Notes: generated by a model from the sequence alone, not told the origin. Counted from the stretch's first letter, positions 8,183 through 14,984 are shown. The stretch is DNA of 15,047 nucleotides from Chrysiogenales bacterium (GCA_004525465.1 SPCN01000025.1:1-15047), one strand, 5' to 3'. Numbers and translations: made by a program.

Positions 8183-8211
8183 ATTATAGCACATTCATGG
8201 ATTTTTGAAAA
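8183..8211 (-). promoter_or_regulatory. sigma70-type promoter of the ftsH-cdaA-cdaR-glmM-pdxJ-PHP operon
   Basis: On the minus strand a perfect -10 box TATAAT (8188-8183) lies 17 nt downstream of TTTTCA (8211-8206), which matches 4 of 6 bases of the -35 consensus. Transcription would start near 8176, about 20 nt before the ftsH ATG and just ahead of its ribosome binding site. No other clear promoter is visible inside the operon. Confidence 0.55.
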
Positions 8212-8278
8212 ATGGCTTTTCTCCGGGAGCCGTGGTTGAGAACCGTCCTGTTTTTTATATGACGCCGTGTTTGCTGCC

Positions 8279-8468
8279 CACCTTGGTGAATACGTTGTTG
8301 TATTCAATCGAACCGCGGCCGGTTTTTTGGCAAAGAACCGGTGGCGTGGGAGTTGTCTACCATGACCAAAGCGTCATAGATGCCGGCCAGTTCGACGATG
8401 CTCTTTATGTTGGCGATGTCACCGTCCATGGAGAACACGCCATCGGCGGCGATCAGGATATTGCGGGC
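8279..8468 (-). pseudogene. frameshifted, doubly truncated remnant of a second Kbl (2-amino-3-ketobutyrate CoA ligase) gene
   Basis: Translating the minus strand from 8468 gives 'ARNILIAADGVFSMDGDIAN', then 'SIVELAGIYDALVMVDNSHATG'. This matches residues ~178-221 of Kbl-type enzymes, including the PLP-contacting D and H of 'VDDSHA'. The frame then breaks at an A6 run (T6 on the plus strand, 8323-8328). In the next frame it continues as 'KTGRGSIEYNNVFTKV', which aligns with 'KTGRGTHEHCGVLGKI' of the intact Kbl at 12799-14046. Similarity stops on both sides: neither the N-terminal half nor the catalytic lysine region is present. The remnant is clearly diverged from the intact copy (for example A-D-G-V-F against T-D-G-A-F), so it is not a fresh local duplicate. 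The rest of 8195-8534 holds only the ftsH promoter and the leader of the kinase gene; I see no other gene there. Confidence 0.8.
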
Positions 8469-8534
8469 CGGGACCGTTATTAAACTTTGAAAAGCGCTTT
8501 TGTTTTTTTATGTTTTGGAGTATATTCGGGTTTC

Positions 8535-11500
8535 ATGAGCAAAATCGTACGATGTTCAACTTGCCGGCCGCTCTGTTTTGTAAAGCCGGCAGCGCTGTTT
8601 TTCCTTCTTTTCATAATCGGAGCCTTGTTTTCCTGGGCTCTGGATCCCCAGAAGGATATCAGCCACCACATCATTGATCTGTGGTCCACTGACAACAGTG
8701 ACATCCCCCAGAATTCGGTTTTGAGCATGGTTCAGTCCCGGGACGGCTACCTGTGGATCGGCACCTATGAAGGACTGGCTCGTTTCGACGGACTGCACTT
8801 CACTGTTTTTGATAAGTCCAACACCCCCGAAATCCGCCACAACGGCATGATGGTCATTGCCGAAGGCTCCGATCAGGCTTTATGGATCGGCACGCCCAAC
8901 GGGCTGCTCTGCCGTCGCGGCGGCAAATTCCGTAATTTCACCGTTGACGACGGCCTTTCCAGTGATTTCATCCTTTCACTGGCTTGCGATGCCCGGGGCG
9001 GTTTGTGGATCGGCACTACCCAGGGGCTCAACCGTTATCAAAATGGCGTTTTCACCGTTTTCACGATCGCTGACGGATTGGCGCAGAGTTACATATCGGC
9101 CCTTTGTGCCGGGCATGACGGCACCATGTGGATCGGTACCAGTACAGGCCTTTTCAGTTATCGTTCCGGATATTTTAGGCATCATGAGCTTCCAAACGGC
9201 AAGCCGGGCAATACCATTTTGGCACTCTGCGTTGGCCGTGATGATACCCTGTGGATAGGCACGGCCGGTGCCGGCCTGGTCAGGTTCAACGCCGGGGTGT
9301 TCCACGTCTACGCCCAGAAGGACGGATTGTCCGGGAATGATATCCGTGTTATCTACGAGGACAGCAACGCCGACCTGTGGGTCGGTTCGGATAGCGGCGG
9401 CCTGAACCGGTTTGAGCGTGGAGTGTTCAGCCACTTGCGGCGGCAATCCGGCCTGAGCAACGATTCGATCCGGGCCCTGGTCGAAGACGACGAAGGCAGC
9501 CTTTGGATCGGTACGTACGGCGGCGGCCTGAACCGTCTCAAGGACGACCGCAATTTTTTTTACAACCGGCGCAGCGGTCTCCCGGTCGATCCTACGCGAT
9601 CGGTCATGCAGGACCGGGATGGGGCAATCTGGATCGGTACGATCGGCGGCGGCCTGGTGCGCTTCCGTTCCGGCCAATTTGAGATTTTTGGCAAAAAACA
9701 AGGATTGCGCGACCTGCGCATCTGGTCCATGGCCCAAGCCAAGGACGGCGCCATTTGGTTCGGCACCTATGGCGGCGGGCTGCACCGCCTGCAAGACGGA
9801 AAGGTGAAAGTGTATTCGACCCGCAATGGCCTGGCCAATGACATTGTGCGCGCCGTATTGGCTGCCCGCGACGGCACGATTTGGGCCGGCACCAATGGCG
9901 GCGGTATCGATGTTTTGCACCCCGACGGACGTATCATCAATTACAACCGGCGCAGCGGTTTAAGCGACGATTTCATTTACGCCATCAGCCAGGACCGCGA
10001 GGACACAGTATGGGTCGGAACCTACAATGGCGACCTTTACCGCTTTCGGCAGGGGGAATTCACTGCTTACCAGCCGCGATCCGGAACTTCCCAGAACGCC
10101 ATCTGGGCGATCTATCCCGATGCTGATGGGACACTCTGGCTCGGTACCAACAGCGGCGGGCTGATCCGTTTCAAGAACGGCAAGTTCCGCACCATCAGCT
10201 CCCGGGATGGGTTGTACAGTGACGTGGCCTTCCAGATACTGGAGGACGATCACGGCTACCTATGGATGAATTGCAACAAGGGTGTTTTCCGGGCCAGTAA
10301 AAAGGAATTGAATGATTTCATCGACGGCAACATTCGGCGGATCCATTCGCTTGCCTACGGCAAATCAGAAGGGATGAGCGGCATCGAAAGCAGCGGTCCG
10401 GCCCAGCCGGCGGGATGGAAAGCCCGGGACGGTAAGTTGTGGTTCCCGACCATCAAGGGGGTGACGGTGGTCAACCCCGATTACCGCAAGCGCAACGAGC
10501 GACTCCCGCCGGTGCTCATTGAAAAAATGATTGTTGAAGGTCAGACCGTCGACCTGACGGCAGCGCCGGTCATCGGCCCCGGTCGCAAAAAACTGGAGTT
10601 TACCTTTACCGCCCTCAGTTTTCTTATTCCCGAAAAAAACCGTTTCAAGACCATGCTCAGGGGATTTGACAGCGGCTGGAGCGCGGAAACCAGCCAGAGG
10701 CAGGTTTCCTACACCAACCTGCCGCCGGGCCTCTACACTTTCCGGGTGATCGCCTGCAACAACGACGGCAAATGGAACCAGAAAGGGGCAAGCTTGCGCT
10801 TCGAGCTGCAGCCGTTTTTCTTCCAGACAATCTGGTTCAGGGCTATTGCCGTTTTCAGCGTGCTGCTCCTGGTTGTTATGGCTTTCAGATGGCGTTTCAA
10901 CCGCTTGCAGCGGCGGGAAAGGGAATTGGAGACATTGGTGAAGGAGAGGACCGGCGAACTTTCCCGGGTCAACGAGGAATTGCTCAAGGCCAAGATGCTT
11001 CAGGATGAAATGCAGCGCATCGCGGTACACGATCTGAAAAATCCGCTGCAGGCCATCATGGGTTCGGCTGATCTGCTCTGCAGGCAGAATTACGAATTGC
11101 CGGCCAAAATCAATTTGGCGGAGAAAATTTTCAAGTCCTCGAAGCGCATGCTGACACTGGTCAATGAAATGCTGGAAATATCGCACATTGAAACCGGAGA
11201 TATAAAACTGGAATTGCAGGCCGTCGATATCGTGAAATTGCTCGAGCAGGTGAGTGAAGGGTTTGCCAACCTGATGCTGAACAAAGAACAAAAACTTGAT
11301 CTCAAGATCGAACCGGGATGTCTGGTTAGGGGAGACCCCGAATGGCTGAAGGTAATATTCGATAACCTGCTCAGCAATGCGATGAAATTTTCCCCCGCTA
11401 AAACTTCCATCGCCATTGCAACCCGCTGCCTGGAAAAAACGGTGCGGGTGGCCATCCAGGATCAAGGCCCCGGACTCACTCCCGAAGACAAGCAAAAACT

Positions 11501-11672
11501 GTTCGGAAAATTCCAGCGTTTGAGCGCCCGGCCTACAGGCGGTGAATCTTCGACCGGCCTGGGTCTGTCCATTGCCGAGCAACTGGTGCGCCGGCACCAG
11601 GGGCGCATTTGGGCCGAAAGTGAAATAGGCCAGGGCAGCACATTTACCGTTGAATTGCCTAAAGTGGAATGA
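8535..11672 (+). CDS. two-component propeller sensor histidine kinase (14 Reg_prop repeats, Y_Y_Y, HisKA, HATPase)
   Basis: A 1045-residue periplasmic-sensing kinase. An N-terminal signal/anchor ends near 'ALFSWA'. Then come fourteen beta-propeller repeats of ~42 residues, each with a LWIGT..GL.R-type core, from W74 to the degenerate 'LWFPTIKGV' at about 636; this fits two seven-bladed propellers. A Y_Y_Y domain (about 683-757) follows, then one membrane helix (about 761-785), a coiled-coil linker, and HisKA with H832 in 'VHDLKNPL'. The HATPase domain has N box 'NLLSNAMKFSP', 'DQGPGL' from D976, and 'TGLGLSIA'. It would autophosphorylate H832 in response to a periplasmic ligand, in related proteins often a glycan. 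There is no receiver or AraC domain and no adjacent regulator gene. I start at ATG 8535; an in-frame TTG at 8487 has no ribosome binding site. GGAG at 8517-8520 is far from 8535, so the start is somewhat uncertain. Confidence 0.93.
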   Translation: MSKIVRCSTCRPLCFVKPAALFFLLFIIGALFSWALDPQKDISHHIIDLWSTDNSDIPQNSVLSMVQSRDGYLWIGTYEGLARFDGLHFTVFDKSNTPEIRHNGMMVIAEGSDQALWIGTPNGLLCRRGGKFRNFTVDDGLSSDFILSLACDARGGLWIGTTQGLNRYQNGVFTVFTIADGLAQSYISALCAGHDGTMWIGTSTGLFSYRSGYFRHHELPNGKPGNTILALCVGRDDTLWIGTAGAGLVRFNAGVFHVYAQKDGLSGNDIRVIYEDSNADLWVGSDSGGLNRFERGVFSHLRRQSGLSNDSIRALVEDDEGSLWIGTYGGGLNRLKDDRNFFYNRRSGLPVDPTRSVMQDRDGAIWIGTIGGGLVRFRSGQFEIFGKKQGLRDLRIWSMAQAKDGAIWFGTYGGGLHRLQDGKVKVYSTRNGLANDIVRAVLAARDGTIWAGTNGGGIDVLHPDGRIINYNRRSGLSDDFIYAISQDREDTVWVGTYNGDLYRFRQGEFTAYQPRSGTSQNAIWAIYPDADGTLWLGTNSGGLIRFKNGKFRTISSRDGLYSDVAFQILEDDHGYLWMNCNKGVFRASKKELNDFIDGNIRRIHSLAYGKSEGMSGIESSGPAQPAGWKARDGKLWFPTIKGVTVVNPDYRKRNERLPPVLIEKMIVEGQTVDLTAAPVIGPGRKKLEFTFTALSFLIPEKNRFKTMLRGFDSGWSAETSQRQVSYTNLPPGLYTFRVIACNNDGKWNQKGASLRFELQPFFFQTIWFRAIAVFSVLLLVVMAFRWRFNRLQRRERELETLVKERTGELSRVNEELLKAKMLQDEMQRIAVHDLKNPLQAIMGSADLLCRQNYELPAKINLAEKIFKSSKRMLTLVNEMLEISHIETGDIKLELQAVDIVKLLEQVSEGFANLMLNKEQKLDLKIEPGCLVRGDPEWLKVIFDNLLSNAMKFSPAKTSIAIATRCLEKTVRVAIQDQGPGLTPEDKQKLFGKFQRLSARPTGGESSTGLGLSIAEQLVRRHQGRIWAESEIGQGSTFTVELPKVE
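9560..9959 (+). repeat. 19-nt exact direct repeat between propeller blades of the kinase gene
   Basis: The same 19 bases (TTACAACCGGCGCAGCGGT) occur at 9560-9578 and 9941-9959, 381 nt apart. That spacing is about three propeller repeats, and both copies encode the same 'YNRRSGL' inter-blade turn in frame. It is a DNA-level trace of blade duplication or gene conversion inside the propeller. Confidence 0.8.
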
Positions 11673-11744
11673 TCCGCCCCAAGCGGCTGGATGTTTGAAT
11701 CTGAAGACGCATAAACTCCCTGGTCCGATCCGCTCATGCCGCAC

Positions 11745-12779
11745 TCAGGGCGCGCTGGCCTTTTTAAGTTTTAGGACGCGCCGGCAGGCATCATCGACGC
11801 GTGCTTCACTGACTCGTCCGGACGCAATCAGGCTGAGGATGATGTCCCGCGTCCGGGTGGCTATGCTTTCATCGTAGGACAGGTTATTGGCGATGAGGAT
11901 GATGTCGTTGCCGGCTTCCAGCGCCAGCTCCAAAGCCGTTTCCCTGCTGTATTCAGCGCTGATGGCCTTCATGTCCATGTCGTCGGAAATGACCAGCCCT
12001 GCGAAGCCCAGCTCCTGCCGCAGCAGGCCCGTGATGGTTTTCCGGGAAAGTGTGGCCGGGAATTCGGGATCCAGGCCGTGGTTGAAGATATGGGCGGTCA
12101 TAACGGCTTCGGCCCGGCCGCGGCTGATGAGTTCGCGATAGGGTTCAAGTTCCAGCGCTTTCCAGGTGGCGCTGACATCGGTGAAGCCGAAGTGCGAATC
12201 CTGGCGCGAGCTGCCGTGGCCCGGAAAATGCTTCAGGCAACTGATAACTCCGTATTCGCTCTGGGCTTCGATCACTGCCAAGGCGTGGCGGGTGACCGTG
12301 TACGGATCGGCGGAAAAACTGCGCTGGTATCTGCCGATGATCGGATTGGTTGGATTGACATTCAGGTCGACCAGCGGAGCGAAATTGAGATTGATGCCGG
12401 CTTCGGCCAGTACGCGGGCGATCTTTTCGGCTTGGCGACGGGTCTCTCCCGGGTCGTCGAGGTCGCCCAGACTCTGCGCTGAGATCGTGGCCGGGAAACC
12501 GCATTTCTCTTTGAGCCGCGCCACCTGCCCGCCTTCCTGGTCCACGGCCACCAGCAAAGGAATGGCGGCGGCGGCTTGCAGAGAACTGATCAGTTCTTTA
12601 AGCTGCCGGGGTGAAAGGATGTTGCGCCGGTCGCTTTTCAGGGCCAAATCGCGGTCGAAAAGGACTATGCCGCCTATGCGGCCGGCCAGGATGTCCTGGA
12701 CAATGGGGGAATGATCGTCGGCTGCCAAACCGCGGAAACCGATCAGCAGCAGCTGGCCGATTTTTTCGCTTAGGGTCAC
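11745..12779 (-). CDS. nagZ: beta-N-acetylhexosaminidase, glycoside hydrolase family 3 (NagZ-like)
   Basis: NagZ removes terminal beta-N-acetylglucosamine from muropeptides during peptidoglycan recycling. The protein is a single GH3 TIM barrel of 344 residues, like the E. coli enzyme. Motifs: 'AVDQEGGQVARL' (78-89), 'KHFPGHG' (183-189), the D194/H196 pair in 'QDSH' that serves as the general acid/base dyad in NagZ, and 'SDDMDMKA' (264-271) carrying the nucleophile aspartate. There is no signal peptide, so it is probably cytoplasmic. The open frame runs upstream to 12992, but that part overlaps kbl and is arginine/proline/serine noise. I place the start at GTG 12779, 19 nt after the kbl stop, where the conserved 'TLSEKIGQLLLIGF' begins; GGGA lies 7 nt upstream. 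It is the last gene of the acp-kbl-nagZ group and converges on the kinase gene with 72 nt between stops. A secreted-type GH3 role seems less likely. Confidence 0.92.
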   Translation of the reverse strand: MTLSEKIGQLLLIGFRGLAADDHSPIVQDILAGRIGGIVLFDRDLALKSDRRNILSPRQLKELISSLQAAAAIPLLVAVDQEGGQVARLKEKCGFPATISAQSLGDLDDPGETRRQAEKIARVLAEAGINLNFAPLVDLNVNPTNPIIGRYQRSFSADPYTVTRHALAVIEAQSEYGVISCLKHFPGHGSSRQDSHFGFTDVSATWKALELEPYRELISRGRAEAVMTAHIFNHGLDPEFPATLSRKTITGLLRQELGFAGLVISDDMDMKAISAEYSRETALELALEAGNDIILIANNLSYDESIATRTRDIILSLIASGRVSEARVDDACRRVLKLKKASAP

Positions 12780-12798
12780 GGGCCTGTCCCGACCGGCA

Positions 12799-14046
12799 TC
12801 ATAGACCGTATTGGTCGATGATCTCCTGCTTGGTCTTGTGCAGAATGCCGAACTTGGCTCCGACCTTGGTAAAGGCGGCCAGGGCTTTGTCCAGGTGATG
12901 CGGTTCGTGGGCGGCCGAGAGCTGGGTGCGGATGCGCGCCTGGCCCTTGGCCACAACCGGGAAGAAAAAGCCCACGGCGTAGATTCCTTCACCGTAGAGT
13001 TCGTTGGCGAAATCCTGGGAGAGCTTGGCGTTGAACAGCATCACCGGTACGATCGGCGTCTCGCCTTCCTTGATGATCAATCCGGCCTCGGTCAGCCCCT
13101 TTCTCCAGAAGGAGGTGTTCCTTTCCAGTTTGTCGCGGCGCTCGGTGGTTTTGGAGATAATGTCGAGCACGGCGATGGCCCCGGAAACCACCACCGGCGG
13201 AATGGTGTTGGAGAACAGGTAGGGCCTGGCCTTCTGCCGGCACATTTCCACCAGTTCGCGCCGGCCGGAAACGCAGCCGCCGGAAGCGCCGCCCAGGGCC
13301 TTGCCCAGGGTTGTGGTGATGATGTCGATCTTGCCGAGCACACCGCAGTGTTCGTGGGTGCCGCGTCCGGTCTTGCCGATGAAGCCGCTGGCGTGCGAGT
13401 CATCGACGAACACCAGGGCGTTGTATTTTTCGGCCAGGGTCACGATCTGGTCCAACTTGGCCAGGTCGCCGTCCATGGAAAAGGCGCCATCGGTGATGAT
13501 CAGCTTGACGCGGGCGTCGGCGTGCAGCTGCAGTTTCTCCTCGAGGTGCCCCATGTCGGAATGCTTGAAAGTATCGGTCTTGGCTTTGCACAGGCGCATG
13601 CCGTCAACGATCGAAGCATGTACCAGGCGGTCGGATATCATCACGTCCTGCTCGTTCAGGACGGCTTCGAAGACGCCGGCGTTGGCGTCCATGCAGGAGG
13701 GGAAAAGGATGGTGTCTTCCGTGCCCAGGAATTTGCTGAGCTGGGCTTCCAGCTCCTTGTGGATGTCCTGGGTGCCGCAGATGAAGCGTACCGAGGACAT
13801 GCCGTAACCCCGGGAATCCAATCCTTTTCTGGCAGCCTCCACTACGTCGGGATGGGATGATAGTCCGAGGTAGTTGTTGGCGCACATGTTGATCACATGT
13901 TTGCGGCTGGCGCCGGCAGGAAATTCCACCTCGATCTCAGCGTTCTGCGGGGAGCAGATGATGCGCTCTTCCTTGAAGATGCCGGCGGCGCGGATGTCGG
14001 CCAGTTCCTTTTGATAAATGTTGCGAATATCGTTGTTGAATGCCAT
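12799..14046 (-). CDS. kbl: glycine C-acetyltransferase / 2-amino-3-ketobutyrate CoA ligase (alpha-oxoamine synthase)
   Basis: A PLP enzyme of fold type I. Kbl joins glycine and acetyl-CoA to 2-amino-3-ketobutyrate, or runs the reverse in threonine breakdown. Over 415 residues it follows E. coli Kbl closely: 'GIFKEERII' (22-30), 'CANNYLGL' (55-62), 'SVRFICGTQDIHKELE' (85-100), H143 in 'VHASIVDGMRLCKAK', D215 and H218 in 'VDDSHASGF', the Schiff-base lysine K249 in 'TTTLGKALGG', and 'FFFPVVAKGQARIRTQLSAAH' near the C-terminus. No threonine dehydrogenase gene (tdh) is nearby. Instead the gene sits 7 nt after a carrier-protein gene, with no strong Shine-Dalgarno, so the two are probably translated together. 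That context leaves open an acyl-ACP-dependent or lipid-related role (other alpha-oxoamine synthases include serine palmitoyltransferase), but the sequence itself looks like true Kbl. Confidence 0.93.
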   Translation of the reverse strand: MAFNNDIRNIYQKELADIRAAGIFKEERIICSPQNAEIEVEFPAGASRKHVINMCANNYLGLSSHPDVVEAARKGLDSRGYGMSSVRFICGTQDIHKELEAQLSKFLGTEDTILFPSCMDANAGVFEAVLNEQDVMISDRLVHASIVDGMRLCKAKTDTFKHSDMGHLEEKLQLHADARVKLIITDGAFSMDGDLAKLDQIVTLAEKYNALVFVDDSHASGFIGKTGRGTHEHCGVLGKIDIITTTLGKALGGASGGCVSGRRELVEMCRQKARPYLFSNTIPPVVVSGAIAVLDIISKTTERRDKLERNTSFWRKGLTEAGLIIKEGETPIVPVMLFNAKLSQDFANELYGEGIYAVGFFFPVVAKGQARIRTQLSAAHEPHHLDKALAAFTKVGAKFGILHKTKQEIIDQYGL

Positions 14047-14053
14047 GGAGCGC

Positions 14054-14305
14054 CTAGCGGATGTTGAATTCTTCGAGCAGGAGGATGATGTTGTCCACCG
14101 AGTCGAATGCTTCCGGGCTGGCCTTGGCGTCGGGGATCTGGATGGTGAACTTGGTTTCCAGGAATCTCTTCAGCGAAACCATGGAAAAAGAGTCGACGAT
14201 GCCGCCCGAGATCAGCGGCGAGTCGTAGGTGATTTCACGGTCGTCATCTTCCTCCAAATACTCTTTTTTTACGTAATCAAGAATGATTTTTTTCAGTTCG
14301 GACAT
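14054..14305 (-). CDS. free-standing acyl carrier protein
   Basis: An 83-residue acyl/peptidyl carrier protein. The attachment site for 4'-phosphopantetheine is S39 in 'GGIVDSFSMVSL', and the four-helix spacing around it is normal ('PLISGGIVDS' before, 'DSVDNIILLLEEF' near the end). It differs from fatty-acid AcpP in two ways: the Ser is followed by F-S rather than L-D, and helix II ('FSMVSLKRFLETKF') is neutral to basic instead of strongly acidic. This points to a dedicated partner set rather than the housekeeping fatty acid synthase. AGGAG lies 6 nt before the ATG. kbl follows after 7 nt, so the carrier probably works with that enzyme or with an acyl-activating ligase whose end is seen at the right edge. 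No phosphopantetheinyl transferase is in the window. Confidence 0.9.
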   Translation of the reverse strand: MSELKKIILDYVKKEYLEEDDDREITYDSPLISGGIVDSFSMVSLKRFLETKFTIQIPDAKASPEAFDSVDNIILLLEEFNIR

Positions 14306-14311
14306 ATTTTT

Positions 14312-14316
14312 CTCCT
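14312..14316 (-). promoter_or_regulatory. ribosome binding site AGGAG of the carrier-protein gene
   Basis: AGGAG on the minus strand lies 6 nt before the ATG at 14305. It is the strongest Shine-Dalgarno sequence in the right-hand gene group, consistent with this being the first gene of its operon. Confidence 0.6.
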
Positions 14317-14336
14317 AAATGAATTGCCAATAGTTT

Positions 14337-14365
14337 TTTTTACATGGAAACGCGGGGAATGTCAA
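14337..14365 (-). promoter_or_regulatory. promoter of the acp-kbl-nagZ operon
   Basis: On the minus strand a perfect -35 box TTGACA (14365-14360) is followed after 17 nt by TAAAAA (14342-14337), which matches 4 of 6 bases of the -10 consensus. Transcription would start near 14330, about 25 nt before the acp ATG. Confidence 0.45.
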
Positions 14366-14412
14366 GGGGAAAAGAGGGTATGATATATGGTATATGGAAG
14401 AAGAAGTGATGG

Positions 14413-14438
14413 GTAGGGGCAGGCCCCCGTGCCTGCCC
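14413..14438. repeat. GC-rich hairpin repeat (REP-like)
   Basis: GGGCAGGC (14417-14424) and GCCTGCCC (14431-14438) form a perfect 8-bp stem with a 6-nt loop, preceded by GTAG. No T-run follows on either strand, so it is not a standard intrinsic terminator, though it lies 30 nt beyond the stop of the small membrane protein gene. Its core GTAGGGGCAGG reappears inverted at 14985-14995. Motifs of this type are dispersed in many bacterial genomes. The rest of 14306-14468 holds the acp promoter and a short ATATGG-rich tandem stretch near 14384-14397. Confidence 0.65.
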
Positions 14439-14468
14439 TCCCTGATACGATGAACGGTTGACGGTTTT

Positions 14469-14846
14469 TTACAGCAGCGGTCCGGAAACGGTGTTGGAAA
14501 ATGAGGTAAAGAGCACTACGTAGATGGTGTACAACAGGTACAAGGCCAAAATAGTATAAGCCAGTTCGAAGACCAGGCGCGGTACGGACAGGCTGCGGCG
14601 CTCGCGCAGCATGGGCACGGCGCCCAGGACGCAGAGCAAGCAGGTCAGCAGGAAAGTATAAAAGGGATGCCAGGGCGAGGTGATCCCCACGATGGCGTTG
14701 TTCAGGTTGGGTGACAGGCCCAGGGATGCCTGCCATATGCCGATGACCTTCCAGGCCATGGCTCCCGAGACGATTACAATGACCAGGAACGCCAGCCAGC
14801 GGGCCGCGGCGACCAGCTTGGGAAGCCGTGCTTGCAATTTTTCCAT
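14469..14846 (-). CDS. small three-helix integral membrane protein of unknown function
   Basis: A 125-residue protein I do not recognise. It has a basic N-terminus (K3, R7, K10, R16) and three hydrophobic helices at about 17-36, 61-80 and 91-114. A loop after helix 1 contains 'GLSPNLNNAIVGITSPWHPF', and a positively charged loop 'RERRS' (81-85) lies between helices 2 and 3, suggesting that loop is cytoplasmic. I see no catalytic motif. The ATG at 14846 has no Shine-Dalgarno sequence, and the likely promoter places the transcription start almost on the ATG, so the mRNA may be leaderless. Upstream, on the same strand, the probable AMP-ligase gene ends 156 nt away; downstream are acp and kbl. 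That it is a real gene is supported by coherent hydrophobic segments and codon usage, not by homology. Confidence 0.7.
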   Translation of the reverse strand: MEKLQARLPKLVAAARWLAFLVIVIVSGAMAWKVIGIWQASLGLSPNLNNAIVGITSPWHPFYTFLLTCLLCVLGAVPMLRERRSLSVPRLVFELAYTILALYLLYTIYVVLFTSFSNTVSGPLL

Positions 14847-14852
14847 GCTATT

Positions 14853-14881
14853 ATTCTGAGCGAAATTCTTTGCAAAGTCAA
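14853..14881 (-). promoter_or_regulatory. promoter of the small membrane protein gene
   Basis: On the minus strand TTGACT (14881-14876, 5 of 6 to -35) and CAGAAT (14858-14853, 4 of 6 to -10) are separated by 17 nt. The start point would fall at about 14846, the first base of the ATG. Directly upstream, CCGTACGG (14886-14893) and ACGGCCGT (14897-14904) are two perfect 8-bp palindromes that could be an operator or part of a hairpin. Confidence 0.35.
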
Positions 14882-14984
14882 TTATCCGTACGGTTTACGG
14901 CCGTTGGTTCGGCACGGACAGATGATTTTGATGGATAAGCAACCTCCCGTGGTTGCCAAACAAGATCAGCGCAGCGCCGGCGGA

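Noticed and set aside
8490..8501. Perfect 12-bp palindrome AAAAGCGCTTTT near a T-run, as a terminator or operator
   Set aside because: It has no loop for a hairpin and its outer bases are A/T; there is no plus-strand gene before it to terminate. It could be an operator, but nothing else supports that.
8487..8534. TTG start giving the kinase 16 extra residues
   Set aside because: There is no ribosome binding site before the TTG, and the signal sequence works from the ATG at 8535; kept only as an alternative.
10365..11744. 459-codon minus-strand open frame opposite the kinase
   Set aside because: It is antisense to the Y_Y_Y/HisKA/HATPase region, whose motifs are intact; the antisense product has no recognisable domain.
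11673..11744. Short CCGC/GCGG stem between the kinase and nagZ stops as a bidirectional terminator
   Set aside because: The stem is only 4 bp and no T-run follows.
12780..12992. N-terminal extension of nagZ into kbl
   Set aside because: The extension is low-complexity R/P/S sequence overlapping the well-conserved Kbl C-terminus; homology starts at the GTG at 12779.
12811..13860. 349-codon plus-strand open frame opposite kbl
   Set aside because: It is antisense to a clear Kbl gene; its composition (G/V/H/Q-rich, no domain) is that of a codon-bias shadow, and no ribosome binding site was seen.
12799..14046. Calling the Kbl gene a serine palmitoyltransferase because of the adjacent ACP
   Set aside because: Signature segments (FKEERII, VRFICGTQD, GFFFPVV.KGQARIR) match Kbl closely; the lipid role remains only a context-based hypothesis.
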